From: Eubacterium sp.
GTDB taxonomy: Bacteria; Bacillota; Clostridia; Oscillospirales; Acutalibacteraceae
DNA length: 8,247 nucleotides
Reading direction: 5' to 3'
Assembly (NCBI GenBank): GCA_029052085.1
Contig: JAIDJS010000016.1
Coordinates: forward strand, 1 to 8,247
The translations under genes were made by a program, and so were the position numbers. The notes under the pieces are model-generated. The model worked only from the letters and a program-made list of their open reading frames with translations, did not search any database and was not told where the DNA came from. This document shows positions 6,794 to 8,247 of this stretch, piece after piece (positions within the stretch are counted from its first letter, which is position 1; each line of letters starts with the position of its first letter).

Positions 6794-7096
6794 TTATTTT
6801 ACTCCTTTCATGGTAATTGCACCTGTGTGGCACGCTTTAACACAAATACCGCAGCCTTTGCAATGGTCATAATCAAATGTTCCGCGCTTGCCGTCTACAA
6901 CAGGAATAACACTATCCGGACAAACAGGAACGCACAAAAGGCAGTGAACACACAAATCCTCGTGAAGTTCCGGTTTAACGGAGGTCCATTCGCCTGTATT
7001 GAATTCTTCAGAGGTCATTGAACCGTAAATCTGCATACCCTCTGTTAAATCCTGCCATTTACATTCTAAATTTAAATTACTGAGATCTGACTTCAT
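6794..7096 (-). CDS. 2-oxoacid:ferredoxin oxidoreductase, delta (ferredoxin-like) subunit
   Basis: This 100-residue subunit carries two 4Fe-4S clusters that pass electrons from the TPP site to free ferredoxin. The cluster motifs are CVHCLLCVPVCP (C49, C52, C55, C59) and CKGCGICVKACH (C79, C82, C85, C89). The second motif ends in histidine where most bacterial ferredoxins have proline, though all eight ligand cysteines are intact. The first 45 residues form the extension usual for PorD subunits. The AGGAGGT site at 7110-7104 overlaps the gamma stop codon TAG (7111-7109), and the ATG follows 7 bases later at 7096, a tight coupled arrangement. It is the second gene of the operon. Confidence 0.92.
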   Translation of the reverse strand: MKSDLSNLNLECKWQDLTEGMQIYGSMTSEEFNTGEWTSVKPELHEDLCVHCLLCVPVCPDSVIPVVDGKRGTFDYDHCKGCGICVKACHTGAITMKGVK

Positions 7097-7108
7097 ATCG
7101 CTTACCTC

Positions 7109-7681
7109 CTATTTAACCTCATCATAAGCCATTTTAAGAGCATTCATATTACCCTCAATAACCTCCGGCTTTGAAGAGAACTTATGTTTAAAAGAAGCTT
7201 CCATTTCAGTAAGGAATTTATCCCATTCCATAACGCCTGTAATCTTAACAATACCTGCCAGCATAGGCGTATTCGGGAAATACTTACCAAGACAGGCAAC
7301 CGAAACCTTACGGGCATCAATCGTAAACACCTTACCCTTGTAGACGTTTAAATGCTTTTCAATATCGTCCTTAGACTTTGAGGTATTGATAAGAATTGCA
7401 CCATCGGGATTTAAACCTTCTGTAACATCAATAGATTCAAGCAGACTCTCATCAACCACAACAACATAATCGGGATGATAAATGTTTGAATGAACTCTGA
7501 TTTCATCAGGGCTTATTCGGTTGTACGCCGTAATCGGCGCACCCATACGTTCAGGACCGTATTCAGGAAATCCCTGAACGTAGCTGCCTGTTTTAAAAGC
7601 AACATCTGCAAGAAGAAGAGCAGCGGTTTTTGCACCCTGTCCGCCTCTGCCGTGCCAACGAATTTCAACACAATTTTTCAT
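7109..7681 (-). CDS. 2-oxoacid:ferredoxin oxidoreductase, gamma subunit
   Basis: This 190-residue subunit is the first gene of the oxidoreductase operon and corresponds to the domain that contacts coenzyme A in this enzyme family. It shows the family signature IRWHGRGGQGAKTAA (7-21), then QGFPEYGPERMGAPI (36-50), and a NTPMLAGI segment in the last third. I chose the ATG at 7681-7679: AAGGAG at 7694-7689 is 7 bases upstream, and homologues begin just before the GRGGQG motif. The same frame stays open upstream to 7882, but that stretch is the T-box leader and terminator and has no suitable ribosome site. The roughly 100 bases between terminator and start (7682-7783) form an untranslated spacer in which I see no conserved element. 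Four separate chains in the order gamma, delta, alpha, beta match the archaeal and Thermotoga-type layout, unlike the single-chain pyruvate enzyme usual in Clostridia. Confidence 0.92.
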   Translation of the reverse strand: MKNCVEIRWHGRGGQGAKTAALLLADVAFKTGSYVQGFPEYGPERMGAPITAYNRISPDEIRVHSNIYHPDYVVVVDESLLESIDVTEGLNPDGAILINTSKSKDDIEKHLNVYKGKVFTIDARKVSVACLGKYFPNTPMLAGIVKITGVMEWDKFLTEMEASFKHKFSSKPEVIEGNMNALKMAYDEVK

Positions 7682-7783
7682 ATATTTTCTCCTTTCAAAA
7701 TTCATAGCATCATTATGAACCGCAATGCTTCCGTGAACCTTTCCGCAGCAAGCGATTCCCTTCCCTTTAAACAAGAGAAGCAT

Positions 7784-7818
7784 AAAAATACGCCCCTTTG
7801 CCCTAAGGCAAAGAGGCG
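7784..7818 (-). terminator. T-box regulated terminator before the oxidoreductase operon
   Basis: A 12-bp stem (7818-7807 with 7802-7791, one G-U pair) has a UUAG loop and is followed by UAUUUUUAU. It comes directly after the T-box antiterminator region, as expected for transcriptional T-box control. Confidence 0.9.
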
Positions 7819-8048
7819 ATATAAATATACCGTGGTACCACTCTAATTCGTCAATACTGACGCACTTCATATGAACAAACATTCATTGCCGCGATAACGG
7901 AGGCAGCCGTCTGCACTTACTGATATTCAGCACAGCCACTCGGAGAGGATATTGCGATTTTTCTTTTACTGCCTTACACCTGCCGGCAGCTCTCTGAAAA
8001 AAGAATAAAACCGTTTTTTGTTCTCGTCTGCGTGTTTTATTATTAATT
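7784..8048 (-). promoter_or_regulatory. T-box riboswitch (tRNA-sensing leader), specifier most likely AUC (isoleucine)
   Basis: A full T-box leader can be traced on the minus strand. Stem I has a lower helix GAGA/UCUC (8025-8022 with 7946-7943), an upper helix CGGUUU/AAAUCG (8013-8008 with 7960-7955) and UUCUUUU/AAAAGAA (8005-7999 with 7967-7961), and a distal CUGCC/GGCAG hairpin with the typical GGCAGGUGUAA loop (7984-7974). Stem II, CUGUGC/GUGCAG, carries UGAA and AGUAA; then the ACGG...CCGUUA pseudoknot element (7910-7895); then the T-box core UGGUACCACG (7840-7831) and the terminator. The specifier loop's 3' strand is CAAUAUCC (7954-7947). Spacing to the lower helix and the GAG motif, compared with glyQS leaders, points to AUC (7950-7948). 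UAU (Tyr) or AUA (Ile) are alternative registers. Oddities: the base after the specifier is C, not the usual purine, and no AGUA motif is seen in the 5' strand. Confidence 0.9.
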
Positions 8049-8054
8049 GAGAAA

Positions 8055-8083
8055 ATTATAATACAAGAAATTTTGTTTGTCAA
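8055..8083 (-). promoter_or_regulatory. Promoter of the T-box leader and oxidoreductase operon
   Basis: Fully consensus TTGACA (8083-8078) and TATAAT (8060-8055) are 17 bases apart. The predicted start is near 8048. Such a strong promoter fits a system whose control lies in premature termination and not in initiation. Confidence 0.9.
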
Positions 8084-8247
8084 CAATTTTCCCGAAAATA
8101 ATATCTGTGCATTTGGCACAGCAATACTCTTATTTTCCAAGCGGAGTTTTTAAAATAAATAATATCATATGCGTTATCGGATAGAAGATTAAGTGGTTTT
8201 CGGATATTTTTTTCTTTGACAAAAATATAATCCGTATTAAAGGTAGA
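8084..8247. other. Unassigned right end of window
   Basis: An AT-rich stretch with no firm feature. It holds a small 6-bp hairpin CTGTGC/GCACAG (8105-8121) without a convincing T-run. A minus-strand frame stays open from the window edge (8247) to a TGA at 8082-8080, 55 codons, and could be the 3' end of a gene or chance. I see no recognisable protein motif in it. Confidence 0.3.

Noticed and set aside
8105..8121. Hairpin CTGTGC/GCACAG as a terminator of an upstream gene
   Set aside because: Only 6 bp, and no proper T-run follows on either strand.
7883..8140. 85-codon minus-strand open frame across the T-box Stem I region
   Set aside because: It covers the promoter and the conserved T-box elements, has no ribosome site and no protein motif; the RNA explains the sequence better.
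8216..8247. TTGACA on the plus strand at 8216-8221 as a promoter -35 box
   Set aside because: The only TATAAT nearby (8226-8231) is 4 bases away, and nothing resembling a -10 box lies at 16-18 bases before the window ends.

Overview
The window looks like chromosomal DNA of an anaerobic, low-GC Firmicute, most likely a gut or rumen Clostridium-type bacterium. The reasons are AT-rich intergenic DNA, strong AGGAGG-type ribosome binding sites, consensus TTGACA/TATAAT promoters, a T-box leader RNA, and a four-subunit ferredoxin-dependent 2-oxoacid oxidoreductase. The species cannot be named from the sequence.

Layout from left to right. Positions 1-419 (+) hold the 3' end of mnmA, a tRNA 2-thiouridylase. 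A perfect 14-bp hairpin terminator separates it from a convergent azlCD pair (1518-477, -), a branched-chain amino acid exporter. azlC has its own good promoter at 1549-1577, and ppa (family I inorganic pyrophosphatase, 1638-2171, +) diverges from it. An 18-bp hairpin at 2225-2265 ends ppa and also a two-gene ABC exporter operon of NatA/NatB type (4398-2261, -). That operon has a roughly 165-nt structured leader (4563-4399, -): a long stem beginning at the predicted first base of the transcript, then a possible antiterminator, then an intrinsic terminator with a UUCG loop just before the ribosome binding site. Upstream, a four-gene operon (7681-4655, -) encodes the gamma, delta, alpha and beta subunits of a 2-oxoacid:ferredoxin oxidoreductase. 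A T-box riboswitch (about 8048-7784, -) with a consensus promoter precedes it.

The most interesting point is that the oxidoreductase operon is under T-box control, and the best reading of the specifier codon is AUC (isoleucine). T-boxes switch genes on when a particular tRNA is uncharged, so the enzyme is more likely an amino-acid supply enzyme than the main catabolic pyruvate oxidoreductase. It could work by reductive carboxylation: 2-methylbutyryl-CoA to the isoleucine keto acid, or propionyl-CoA to 2-oxobutyrate. The branched-chain amino acid exporter azlCD in the same window fits this theme but is a separate transcription unit. The second interesting point is the leader of the ABC operon. 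It has the layout of a riboswitch or a ribosome-dependent attenuator, and I cannot assign it to a known class. The far right end (8084-8247) holds nothing firm.
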